A stretch of 17,949 nt of DNA. Source: UBA7672 sp031419455. Lineage in GTDB: Bacteria > Pseudomonadota > Alphaproteobacteria > Caulobacterales > Hyphomonadaceae. This document shows positions 6,733 to 14,385 of this stretch, piece by piece (position 1 is the stretch's first letter; each line of letters opens with the position of its first letter). The translations under genes and the position numbers were made by a program. A model generated the notes under the pieces. The model saw nothing but the letters and a program-made list of their open reading frames with translations. It was not told where the DNA came from and made no database searches. Location of the stretch: contig JANOKS010000152.1 in NCBI GenBank assembly GCA_031419455.1, positions 1 to 17,949 on the forward strand, read 5' to 3'.

Positions 6733-7470
6733 ATGAGCGATCGATTTTTCGATGTCGCGGACTTCACCTACACCCATCGCGGGTTGTGGGACGCCGCAAT
6801 GCCGGAAAACTCGCTCGCCGCCTTCCACGCAGCTGCCGCAGCTGGCGTCGGCGTCGAACTCGACGTCCGCCTCAGCTTCGACAAGCGCCCCATCGTCTTC
6901 CACGACGCCAGCCTCCAGCGCATGTGCAACCACCGCGAATGGATCGAACGCGTTGCCATCGCCGATCTCGGTCGCTGGCCCCTGCCCGATGGCTCCGCCA
7001 TTCCCACGCTCGAAGCGGTGCTCGACATCATGGCCGGCCTGCCCGTACTGATCGAAATCAAGGTGGACGGCCACGCCGGCGAAATCGCCGACCGCGTCGC
7101 CGAAGTCATTGCCGATCGTGATGGCCCCATCGCTGTCATGAGCTTCGACGAACCGACCGTCGCCCGTCTCTGCCGGCTGGTGACGGATCGCCCCATCGGG
7201 CTGCTGTGCATCGCCGACAACCAGGTTGAGGAAGACCTCATCGCAAAGGCTGCTACCGCCCGCGCGCTCGGATGCGACTACATCGCTCCGCATCATTCCG
7301 TGCTGGGGCCGGTAGCCTCCGCCTCGGGCGGACTGCCGCTGGTCACGTGGACAATCCGCACGCAGGACGAGCTGCAACTAGCCCGGGATTACAGCGCAGC
7401 ACCCATTTTCGAGGGCTTCGCAGCTTCACAGCTCGTAGCCCTCGCCTTGTCGCCGCGAACCCCGATATAG
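6733..7470 (+). CDS. Glycerophosphodiester phosphodiesterase family protein
   Basis: A 245-residue GDPD-fold (TIM barrel) enzyme. Hallmarks are THRGLWD (His15, Arg16), MPENS (Glu26, Asn27), VELDVRLSFD (Glu42, Asp44), PIVFHD with His57 as the second catalytic His, PTLEAVL, and IEIK (Glu108, Lys110). These are the metal-binding and catalytic positions of the family. There is no signal peptide, so a cytoplasmic enzyme is likely, similar in layout to UgpQ. It would split glycerophosphodiesters from phospholipid turnover into glycerol-3-phosphate and an alcohol. It follows the RidA-like gene by 7 nt and precedes the FemAB-like gene by 27 nt. The family call is firm; exact substrate is unknown. Confidence 0.93.
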   Translation: MSDRFFDVADFTYTHRGLWDAAMPENSLAAFHAAAAAGVGVELDVRLSFDKRPIVFHDASLQRMCNHREWIERVAIADLGRWPLPDGSAIPTLEAVLDIMAGLPVLIEIKVDGHAGEIADRVAEVIADRDGPIAVMSFDEPTVARLCRLVTDRPIGLLCIADNQVEEDLIAKAATARALGCDYIAPHHSVLGPVASASGGLPLVTWTIRTQDELQLARDYSAAPIFEGFAASQLVALALSPRTPI

Positions 7471-7497
7471 TCCCGGGACAGCAATCCCGAGGCGCCA

Positions 7498-8712
7498 TTG
7501 GCTGACGATTCCGCAGACCGGATCGACCTCACCCTGTCGGTCGCCGAAAGGCTGGCCGATGTGGATCGCACGGCCTGGAACAGCGTCGCCAACCCTACGG
7601 GCGAACGCTATGACCCCTTTCTTGACTGGGACTTTCTGGAAGCCGCCGAGTCTTCAGGCTGCGCCACGCCGAAAACCGGGTGGACGCCCCAGCACATACT
7701 GGCCCACGATGGCGCGGGACGCCTCATCGGCGCAGCTCCGCTCTACGTGAAGACGCACTCCCGCGGCGAGTTCGTCTTCGATCACGCTTGGGCCGATGCG
7801 CTGCATCGCGCCGGAGGGCGCTACTATCCGAAACTTCTCTGCGCCGTGCCGTTCACGCCTGTCACAGGCCGACGGCTGCTTGCCCATGGCCCCCATGCTG
7901 CCCGCATCCAGCGCGCTCTCAGCAGCGCTGTGGTTGAGGTGGCGCAAGAGCACCGCGCATCCTCGGCCCACTTCAACTTCCTCGACGAACCGACGTGGCG
8001 CATGCTCGGTCAGGCCGGGCTGCTTCTCCGCGAGGACCAGCAGTTCCACTGGATCAACCGGGGCTACGCGACATTCGACGACTTCCTCGCCGCGCTTTCG
8101 TCACGAAAACGCAAGATCCTGCGCCGCGAACGTCGCGATGCGCAGGAAGGCCTCGACATCATCCGCGTCACCGGCGCCGATATCACGGAAGCGCACTGGG
8201 ACGCGTTCTTCGAATTCTACATGGACACCGGCGGCCGCAAATGGGGCTCGCCCTATCTCAATCGCGCGTTCTTCTCGTTACTCAACGAACGGATGGCGGA
8301 CAAATGCCTGCTCATCCTGGCGATGCAGGGCGGCGAGCCGATCGCCGGCGCGCTCAACATGATCGGGTCGGACACGCTCTACGGCCGCTACTGGGGCCGC
8401 AGCGCGGAGCGGCCCTTCCTGCATTTCGAGATCTGCTACTATCAGGCGATCGACTTCGCCATTGAACGCGGCCTCGCCTGCGTTGAGGCTGGCGCACAGG
8501 GCGAGCACAAGCTCGCGCGCGGATACGAACCCCGCCTCACCCGCTCCGCGCACTGGATCGCTCACAGCGGATTGCGCGCCGCCGTCGCGCACTATCTCGA
8601 CTCCGAGCGCGCGGCGGTCGAGGAAGGGCTGGACGAACTGCAGGCCTACTCGCCCTTCCGAAAGGGCGATCTTCAGCCGCGCGACCAAGACCATGACGAG
8701 GAGAGCTTCTGA
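7498..8712 (+). CDS. FemAB-like (DUF482, COG3146-type) GNAT-fold protein
   Basis: A 404-residue protein of the family once called DUF482 and now FemAB_like, with an acyl-transferase (GNAT) type fold. Recognisable segments are DPFLDWDFLEAAESSG (near 39-54), GAAPLYVKTHSRGEFVFDHAW, YYPKLLCAVPFTPVTGRRLL, HFNFLDEPTW, an LSSRKRKILRRERR basic stretch, and near the C-terminus EAGAQGEHKLARGYEP. It starts on TTG at 7498, preceded at good distance by gagg (7489-7492). No membrane segment is evident. Family names speak of peptidoglycan biosynthesis by analogy with FemAB, which adds amino acids from aminoacyl-tRNA, but this branch has no confirmed reaction that I know of. The stop overlaps the HIT gene start by one base (TGATG), so the two are coupled. 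Confidence 0.88.
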   Translation: MADDSADRIDLTLSVAERLADVDRTAWNSVANPTGERYDPFLDWDFLEAAESSGCATPKTGWTPQHILAHDGAGRLIGAAPLYVKTHSRGEFVFDHAWADALHRAGGRYYPKLLCAVPFTPVTGRRLLAHGPHAARIQRALSSAVVEVAQEHRASSAHFNFLDEPTWRMLGQAGLLLREDQQFHWINRGYATFDDFLAALSSRKRKILRRERRDAQEGLDIIRVTGADITEAHWDAFFEFYMDTGGRKWGSPYLNRAFFSLLNERMADKCLLILAMQGGEPIAGALNMIGSDTLYGRYWGRSAERPFLHFEICYYQAIDFAIERGLACVEAGAQGEHKLARGYEPRLTRSAHWIAHSGLRAAVAHYLDSERAAVEEGLDELQAYSPFRKGDLQPRDQDHDEESF

Positions 8713-9146
8713 TGAGCATCGAGGGAAGCTACGACAGCTCCAACATCTTCGCGAAAATCCTGCGCGGCGAAGCGCCTTGTGTGAAGATATTCGAGGACGA
8801 CGACGTCTTGGCCTTCATGGACATCTTCCCCCAGAGCCAGGGGCACTGCCTGGTCATCCCGAAGAACACCACGGCCCGAAACCTCACCGATTTCCCGACC
8901 GACAAGCTCGGCGTCTGTTTTGCGGCTGTCCAGAAGCTGACGAAAGCCGTGATCAAGGCGCTAAGCTGCGACGGCGTCATCGTCACGCAGTTCAACGGCG
9001 CGCCTGCAGGGCAGACAGTCTTTCATCTGCACGTTCATGTGATTCCGCGCTACGCCAACTTGCCGCTGCAGCCGCATAATGGCGGAAAACCGACCGATAC
9101 CGCAGTCCTGCGAGAGCAGGCTGCTCGCATCGCTGCGGCGCTCTGA
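8712..9146 (+). CDS. HIT family nucleotide hydrolase/transferase
   Basis: A 144-residue histidine-triad protein. The motif HLHVHVIPR (His105, His107, His109) forms the active site, with His107 expected to be the nucleotidyl-bound nucleophile. Other family features are NIFAKILRGEAPCVKIFEDD at the N-terminus, FMDIFPQSQGHCLVIPK (35-51) and GVIVTQFNGAPAGQTVFHLH. HIT proteins of this type hydrolyse nucleoside phosphoramidates, including aminoacyl-AMP, or nucleotide dinucleotides. Length is standard, with no signal peptide. It is translationally coupled to the FemAB-like gene upstream, the last gene of the block. A small imperfect hairpin (9143-9170, one bulged A) follows, without a T run. Confidence 0.93.
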   Translation: MSIEGSYDSSNIFAKILRGEAPCVKIFEDDDVLAFMDIFPQSQGHCLVIPKNTTARNLTDFPTDKLGVCFAAVQKLTKAVIKALSCDGVIVTQFNGAPAGQTVFHLHVHVIPRYANLPLQPHNGGKPTDTAVLREQAARIAAAL

Positions 9147-9185
9147 ACCTCCTCAAATAACAGAGGTCAGGCGCATCGACTTGTC

Positions 9186-9254
9186 GTCTGGACGCGCGAG
9201 CACAGTGGGAACCTGCTGCACCTGCGAGCGTTGAAGCGTCGGGACCGTCCAGAC
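9186..9254 (+). promoter_or_regulatory. Large stem-loop upstream of the glycosyltransferase gene
   Basis: gtctggacg (9186-9194) and cgtccagac (9246-9254) are exact 9-bp inverted arms, separated by 51 nt. The right arm ends just before the ribosome site aggaa (9259-9263) of the glycosyltransferase gene that starts at 9272. It may be an mRNA leader structure or a protein-binding site. I cannot match it to any riboswitch class. Confidence 0.4.
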
Positions 9255-9271
9255 TAACAGGAACAACGCAT

Positions 9272-11569
9272 ATGGGATTTGATTCCTCGACAGCGATTGT
9301 GCACGTGCTCCGGCCCGTCGAGGCCAAATCCAGCATCCGGCAAGACATTCGCAGCGCGGCCATGATCGGCAACTTCCCGCCAAGGCGCTGCGGCATCGCA
9401 ACGTTCACGCGCGACACCTTTGAAAGCCTCCGCAAGGAAGCGCCGCGCGCCTCCTGGCGCCTCGCCGTCATGGAAGACGGGTCTGCCGGGCACAACTATC
9501 CTGCCGAAGTCACTGACATCATCCGCCAGGATGACCCTGCCGCCTATGATCGTCTCGCAGATGAGCTGAATCGCACCTCAGTTGAAGTCGTCTTCCTCCA
9601 GCACGAGTTCGGCATCTTCGGCGGCGACGACGGATCGCACATTCTCCGCCTGATCCGCCGCCTGCGCATGCCGCTGGTCACCACATTGCATACTGTGCTT
9701 GAGCGCCCCTCGCCAGGCCAGAAGCGCGTGATTGACGAGATCATCCGCATCTCCACCGCAGTCATCGTGATGACCGAACTTGGCGCCGACATCCTCGATC
9801 GCGTCCACAAGGCCGGCCCCACCAAGGTTCACGTCGTGCCCCATGGCGCGCCCGAGCGGCCGTTCGCCTCCACTGCGCTGTTCAAGGGTCCGCTCGACCT
9901 GACGGCGAACAAGGTGATCATGAGCTTCGGCCTGCTGTCGCCAAACAAGGGCCTTGAAACAATCATCCGCGCGCTTCCCACGGTCGTCGCGCGCGTGCCC
10001 GAGACTGTCTACCTCATCGTGGGCGCGACCCACCCGCACCTCGTCTCCCGCGAAGGCGAAGCATATCGCCAGAGCCTCATCGATCTCGCTCGCTCGCTTG
10101 GCGTCGCGGACAACCTGCGTTTCATCAACCGCTATGTCGATGACGATGAACTGGTGGACCTGCTTCAGGCAGCCGATGTTTACCTCACGCCGTACCTCAC
10201 CGAAGCCCAGATCACCTCCGGCACGCTCAGCTACGCCGTTGCGCTCGGAAAACCGGTTGTCTCCACTCCCTACTGGCATGCACGCGAGCTGCTTGCCGAC
10301 GGCGTCGGCGTCCTCTGTCCGTTCGGCGACGACAAAGCCTTCGCCCGCGAAATCTGCACGCTGCTGGAAGACGATGTGCGACGCGAGGCCATCGCCCGCC
10401 GCGCCTATCGCACAGGCGAACCGTCACGCTGGCGCAAGGTGGCCAAGTCGATCGTCGATCTCGCCGCCATCGGCCGCACAGAGCATCAACGCCGCCGCGA
10501 ACAACGTTTCCGCACCCTTGCGCAGCCACGGCTCGATGGCCTGCTCCACATGTCAGACGATTGCGGTGTGACCCAGCACTCGCAGTTTGGCGTTCCCGAT
10601 CGTCGCCACGGCTACTGCACCGACGACAACGCACGCGCGCTCATACTCCTCGCGCGACTGTCCGCCGAAGGCACGCTCGATGCATCGGCGAACAAGCTGC
10701 TCGTATCGACATCGGCATTCCTCGCGCACGCGTGGGTGCCGGACACCGGCCGCTTCCGCAACTTCATGAGCTTCGACCGCCGCTGGCTCGACGATGGCGG
10801 CTCGGACGATTGCTGCGCGCGCGCGCTGGAGGCGCTGTGCGTCACGGCAGCTCGCGCCAAACCTGAGGGTATCCGGAACTGGGCCATCGCCCTCGCCCGC
10901 CAGGTGCTTGCCCACACCAACGAATGGGTTTCGCTTCGCGCGCAAGCGTTGATCATACGCGCGCTCGCCCAAGCCAATGGGTCGGTGATCTCTGAAGATG
11001 AGGCTCGCGACCGCATGCGTGCGCCGGCTGAAAAACTCTATGCCGCTGCGGCTTCCGGTCGCCAGGAAGCGCATCAGTGGTTCGAGCCGTCGCTGTCCTA
11101 CGATAACGCTCATCTTCCCGGCGCTCTCATCCGCGCCGGCGACATCCTGCAGGAACCAGACATGATCGCCGTCGGCCTGGACATGCTGGAAGGTCTGATG
11201 CGGATCCAGACCGCGCCAGACGGCTGCTTTGCGCCTGTCGCGACCAGCGGCTTCGACACCGGCGCGGACCATGCAATGTTCGACCAGCAGCCGATCGAGG
11301 CGCTTGCGACCATCGACGCATGCCTCGCCGCCTGGCAGGCCACCGGCGACAGCCGCCATGCCATCGTCGCCCGCCATGTTTTCTGCTGGTTCGGGGGCGA
11401 CAACGCCCACGCCCTGTCGCTCGCCCGTCCGGAAGATGGCATCTGCCATGATGGTCTGACCGAGTCCGGCCTGAACGAAAACCACGGCGCGGAATCGATT
11501 CTCAGCTACCAGCTTGCAGCGTCGGCCATCCGCGAGCTAGTCCTCCGGGTGCCGGCGAAATCGGCCTAG
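9272..11569 (+). CDS. GT4-family glycosyltransferase with C-terminal helical glycosidase-like domain
   Basis: A 765-residue two-domain protein. Residues about 28-405 form a GT-B fold glycosyltransferase of GT4 type: PPRRCGIATFT (36-46) is the glycine-containing N-terminal loop, LQHEFGIFGG (109-118) and HVVPHGAPE (187-195) follow, SFGLLSPNKGLETIIRALP (218-236) begins the nucleotide-sugar domain, and ITSGTLSYAVALGKPVVSTP (314-333) lies where many GT4 enzymes carry EX7E, whose second Glu is absent. Residues about 415-760 are helix-rich with DDCGVTQHSQFGVPDRRHGY and TDDNARALILLARLS, resembling an alpha/alpha barrel. There is no signal peptide, so it is cytoplasmic. It likely transfers a sugar, possibly mannose, given the GH130 gene 12 bp downstream. 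Donor, acceptor and the job of the second domain are unknown. The ribosome site aggaa supports the start. Confidence 0.85.
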   Translation: MGFDSSTAIVHVLRPVEAKSSIRQDIRSAAMIGNFPPRRCGIATFTRDTFESLRKEAPRASWRLAVMEDGSAGHNYPAEVTDIIRQDDPAAYDRLADELNRTSVEVVFLQHEFGIFGGDDGSHILRLIRRLRMPLVTTLHTVLERPSPGQKRVIDEIIRISTAVIVMTELGADILDRVHKAGPTKVHVVPHGAPERPFASTALFKGPLDLTANKVIMSFGLLSPNKGLETIIRALPTVVARVPETVYLIVGATHPHLVSREGEAYRQSLIDLARSLGVADNLRFINRYVDDDELVDLLQAADVYLTPYLTEAQITSGTLSYAVALGKPVVSTPYWHARELLADGVGVLCPFGDDKAFAREICTLLEDDVRREAIARRAYRTGEPSRWRKVAKSIVDLAAIGRTEHQRRREQRFRTLAQPRLDGLLHMSDDCGVTQHSQFGVPDRRHGYCTDDNARALILLARLSAEGTLDASANKLLVSTSAFLAHAWVPDTGRFRNFMSFDRRWLDDGGSDDCCARALEALCVTAARAKPEGIRNWAIALARQVLAHTNEWVSLRAQALIIRALAQANGSVISEDEARDRMRAPAEKLYAAAASGRQEAHQWFEPSLSYDNAHLPGALIRAGDILQEPDMIAVGLDMLEGLMRIQTAPDGCFAPVATSGFDTGADHAMFDQQPIEALATIDACLAAWQATGDSRHAIVARHVFCWFGGDNAHALSLARPEDGICHDGLTESGLNENHGAESILSYQLAASAIRELVLRVPAKSA

Positions 11570-11581
11570 CTGGGTGACAGC

Positions 11582-12883
11582 ATGAAAGACGGCTGCTCGC
11601 ACGTGGAAATGCGCCACCACGACCTGTGGCTGGCGGCAGATCCCTCGCGCGTGGTGCTGAGGCCATTCTCTGTAACGTCAGAGCCACGCGGAACCCCTTT
11701 CGACGTCGTCACCCGCGCAGAGAGAATCGCGCGCGCCGTACTCGAGATGACCAGCGACGAAGTACGCGAACAGCTCGAACGCGTCGACGCCGACTTTTTC
11801 GGTCGTCACTGGCAAACGCACGCTATCTTCAGAGAACGCTTTGAACAGATGCGTCACCTTATTGGCGACCTCAAGAATGTCGATGACAACACCGCCAAAC
11901 TGATCGGCGCCTATTTCAGCCACGAGTATTCCTACGCAGCCGCCGCCATCATGAATCCCTCCATCGTGCCCCACCCTGACCAGACGGGGTGCAACAATGG
12001 ATCAGTGAAGTTCGTGATGTCGTTGCGCACCGTCGGCGAAGGCCACATCTCGTCCATCGCGTTCCGCGAAGGCATGGTTTCAGACAACGGCGATTTCTCA
12101 CTCTGGCCGGAGCCGCAATTTGCCCTCGCCGCGGCGGCCGGCCCTCATGACGGCGACGGCGGTCCCGTAACGGTGCACCGGCATGAGTCAGCGCCCCTGT
12201 CGGGCAACGTGATCTTCCCCGTTACGCGCGCGCAGGCAAACGGTCTGGAAGACCTCCGTCTCGTTCAGTTCACAGAGGAAGACGGCAGCAAGCCGTACTA
12301 CGGCACATACACGGCCTATTCGGGCCGCGAGGTGAGCTGTGAGATGTTGACGACGGAGAAATTCTCGTCGTTTGAGCTGACGCCGATGATTGGGGCCGCA
12401 GCAAAGAACAAGGGCCTCGCCCTCTTCCCTCGCCGCATCAATGGACACTACGCCGCCATTGGGCGCCTCGATTCAGAGTCGCTGTTCTACCTGCAGAGCG
12501 ATGACCGCTTCGACTGGAACTATGGCCGCCTGATCATGGCGCCGAAATATCCCTGGGAGCTGGTCCAGCTTGGAAACTGCGGCTCGCCTATCGAACTCGA
12601 CGAAGGCTGGCTGCTCCTCACTCACGGCGTCGGCGCCATGCGCCAGTACGCCATCGGTGCGGCGCTGCTCGACAAGAAGGACCCGTCGAAAGTGCTCGCC
12701 CGCTCTGACAAGCCTTTCCTCGCGCCAATCAACGAGACCCGCGAAGGCTATGTGCCCAACGTCGTCTACACCTGCGGCGGCATGAAGGTCGGCGACTCGA
12801 TCCTGATCCCCTACGCGGTCGCAGACTCAAGCGTGAAGGTCGTCACGATCAAGTCGAAGGATCTGATTGCGTCGTTACGGTAG
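11582..12883 (+). CDS. GH130 family mannoside phosphorylase or mannosidase
   Basis: A 433-residue protein whose C-terminal two thirds fits the five-bladed propeller of glycoside hydrolase family 130. Motifs seen are SGNVIFPVTRAQ (207-218), GLEDLRLVQF with Glu223-Asp224 where the family has its conserved acidic pair, YYGTYTAYSG (239-248), LFPRRING (281-288), GNCGSPIELDEGWLLLTHGV (331-350) and GYVPNVVYTCG (389-399). An N-terminal helical region (about 40-125) and a segment at 125-205 precede or interrupt the propeller. Known GH130 enzymes cleave beta-mannosides, either with phosphate to give mannose-1-phosphate or with water; I cannot tell which from sequence alone. There is no signal peptide, so it acts in the cytoplasm. 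It follows the glycosyltransferase by 12 bp and must be in the same operon. Its stop is 3 bp from the stop of the convergent ilvE. Confidence 0.9.
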   Translation: MKDGCSHVEMRHHDLWLAADPSRVVLRPFSVTSEPRGTPFDVVTRAERIARAVLEMTSDEVREQLERVDADFFGRHWQTHAIFRERFEQMRHLIGDLKNVDDNTAKLIGAYFSHEYSYAAAAIMNPSIVPHPDQTGCNNGSVKFVMSLRTVGEGHISSIAFREGMVSDNGDFSLWPEPQFALAAAAGPHDGDGGPVTVHRHESAPLSGNVIFPVTRAQANGLEDLRLVQFTEEDGSKPYYGTYTAYSGREVSCEMLTTEKFSSFELTPMIGAAAKNKGLALFPRRINGHYAAIGRLDSESLFYLQSDDRFDWNYGRLIMAPKYPWELVQLGNCGSPIELDEGWLLLTHGVGAMRQYAIGAALLDKKDPSKVLARSDKPFLAPINETREGYVPNVVYTCGGMKVGDSILIPYAVADSSVKVVTIKSKDLIASLR

Positions 12884-12886
12884 CCC

Positions 12887-13807
12887 CTACTCCACGGCTC
12901 TCGCCCTGATCTGCTCCAGCGAGATCTTCCCGCGCACCAGCAGTGAATAATCATCCGCAAGCGTGCCGGTGATGTTGCCGGGTTTATAGAAATGTCCCGC
13001 CATCTCCGCCACCGGCGTCACTTCCGCCGCCGACCCGGTGATGAAGCATTCCGAGAAGCTCGACAGCTCTTCCGGCGTGATATGCCGCTCGATCACCTCG
13101 AAGCCCCGCGCGCGCGCCAGCTCGATCACCGTCTGCCGCGTCAGGCCGTTGAGGAAGCAGTCCGGTGTCGGCGTATGGATCGCGCCGTCGCGGATCAGGA
13201 ACACATTCGCCCCCGTAAGCTCCGCGACGTACCCGCGATAGTCGAGCATCAGCGCATCGGAGTATCCCTCCGCCTCCGCCTTGTGCTTGGACATGGTGCA
13301 GATCATGTACAGACCGGCCGCCTTCGCCGCCGACGGGATCGTCTCCGGCGATGGGCGCTTCCACTCTGACATCGTCACGCGGATGCCCTTGTTCTTGTCC
13401 GCGAAATAATTGCCCCAATGCCAGACTGCCACGCAGGTGCGGATCGACGCTTGCTGCGCCGAGACACCCATCATCTCCGACCCGCGCCACGAGAACGCCC
13501 GGATATAGCAATCCGACAGACCATTTCTGGCCATGACTTCCAGCTTGATCGCGTCCAACTCCGCCACCGAAACAGGGCACTTGTACCCCACCAGCTCTGC
13601 CGACTTGTGCAGCCGCTTTGAGTGGTCCGTCGAGCGGAACACCTTGCCCTCATAAGCGCGCTCGCCCTCGAACACGCAGGAGCCGTAGTGCAGGCTGTGC
13701 GTCAGTACGTGGATCCTGGCGTCCCTCCAGGGCGTCATCACGCCGTCCAGCCAGATCCAGCCATCACGGTCGTCATACGGGACAAAATTCGCGGAAGGGG
13801 CAGCCAT
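12887..13807 (-). CDS. ilvE: Branched-chain amino-acid aminotransferase
   Basis: A 306-residue class IV, PLP-dependent aminotransferase. The PLP lysine is Lys162 in IPSAAKAAGLY. Other signatures are HSLHYGSCVFEGERAY (37-52), YIRAFSWRG (101-109), DALMLDYRGYVAELTGANVF (184-203, with Glu196 near the cofactor) and NGLTRQTVIELA. It interconverts Leu, Ile and Val with their 2-oxo acids using glutamate/2-oxoglutarate, the last step of branched-chain synthesis. Length matches bacterial IlvE. It is monocistronic here, divergent from petP and convergent with the GH130 gene. The 80-bp upstream gap holds an 8-bp inverted repeat. D-amino-acid aminotransferase and aminodeoxychorismate lyase share the fold, but the motifs favour IlvE. 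Confidence 0.94.
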   Translation of the reverse strand: MAAPSANFVPYDDRDGWIWLDGVMTPWRDARIHVLTHSLHYGSCVFEGERAYEGKVFRSTDHSKRLHKSAELVGYKCPVSVAELDAIKLEVMARNGLSDCYIRAFSWRGSEMMGVSAQQASIRTCVAVWHWGNYFADKNKGIRVTMSEWKRPSPETIPSAAKAAGLYMICTMSKHKAEAEGYSDALMLDYRGYVAELTGANVFLIRDGAIHTPTPDCFLNGLTRQTVIELARARGFEVIERHITPEELSSFSECFITGSAAEVTPVAEMAGHFYKPGNITGTLADDYSLLVRGKISLEQIRARAVE

Positions 13808-13822
13808 GTCTGTCGTCCTCGG

Positions 13823-13862
13823 AAGACGCGCTTTACCGGGTTTAGCTTGAGTTTCGCGTCTT
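13823..13862. promoter_or_regulatory. Inverted repeat between ilvE and petP
   Basis: aagacgcg (13823-13830) and cgcgtctt (13855-13862) are exact 8-bp inverted arms separated by 24 bp, filling most of the divergent intergenic gap. It could be an operator for a dimeric regulator or a shared promoter element. The adjacent MarR-type gene is one candidate binder, although MarR sites are usually shorter and contiguous. Confidence 0.35.
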
Positions 13863-13887
13863 GCTCTTCCATTGTCCGGTCGTGGCC

Positions 13888-14385
13888 ATGCCTGTCAACC
13901 GACCCCTAACCTCGCCTCCGTCATCCGCTTCCGGCGGCGATGGCCGCCTCTACCTGCGCGACCAGGACCTGAACGAAGGGGCCGCTCTCATCCGCGCCGC
14001 CGCCCGGCGCCTCGCCCAGCTGGCCGAAACCGCCGGCGCCGCTGCCAGCATTTCCGCCCCTGAAATGGACGTGCTGCAGGAAGTGTTCGACCTCGGCCCC
14101 ATGGATGTCGGCGATCTCCGCGCCCGCCTCGCCGCCCCGAAGCAATCGCTTGCCCGCAACCTCAACCAGCTCGAAGCCCGTGGCTTTGTCATACGCGAGA
14201 CCGACTCCGCGGACCGGCGCCGGCGCCTCGTCACGCTCACCCCCACCGGCCTCGCCTTTGCAAGGGACGCGACCGAACGTCGCCGCGCCGCCCTCCGACA
14301 GGCTTTCCTTTCCGCCGGACCAGACGCCGTCACCGGCGCCCGGCGCGTCCTCTCCGATGTCGCCCGCGCCAGGGGCGAGCCGTGA
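13888..14385 (+). CDS. petP: MarR-family transcriptional regulator PetP
   Basis: A 165-residue winged-helix regulator when started at the ATG at 13888; an in-frame TTG at 13861 would add nine residues. The MarR core shows a helical dimerisation segment (LNEGAALIRAAARRLAQLAE), the recognition region VGDLRARLAAPKQSLARNLN followed by QLEARGFVIRE, and the wing DSADRRRRLVTLTPTG. This is typical of MarR proteins. The size and the 4-bp GTGA overlap with the downstream response regulator match the petP-petR arrangement described in Rhodobacter capsulatus, where petR is reported as essential for growth. The ligand and target genes are unknown. Translation of petR is presumably coupled to this gene. 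Confidence 0.85.
   Translation: MPVNRPLTSPPSSASGGDGRLYLRDQDLNEGAALIRAAARRLAQLAETAGAAASISAPEMDVLQEVFDLGPMDVGDLRARLAAPKQSLARNLNQLEARGFVIRETDSADRRRRLVTLTPTGLAFARDATERRRAALRQAFLSAGPDAVTGARRVLSDVARARGEP

Noticed and set aside
5490..6767. Long minus-strand open frame of 425 codons across dinB, the repeat and the RidA-like gene
   Set aside because: It runs through the palindromic repeat, which yields a typical PWVPTFVG-type repeat translation, and is antisense to recognised genes.
9143..9170. Terminator after the HIT gene
   Set aside because: The hairpin has a bulge and a long loop and no T run follows, so it is not a convincing intrinsic terminator.
10553..11485. Minus-strand open frame of 310 codons inside the glycosyltransferase gene
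   Set aside because: It is antisense to a conserved domain and has no recognisable motif.
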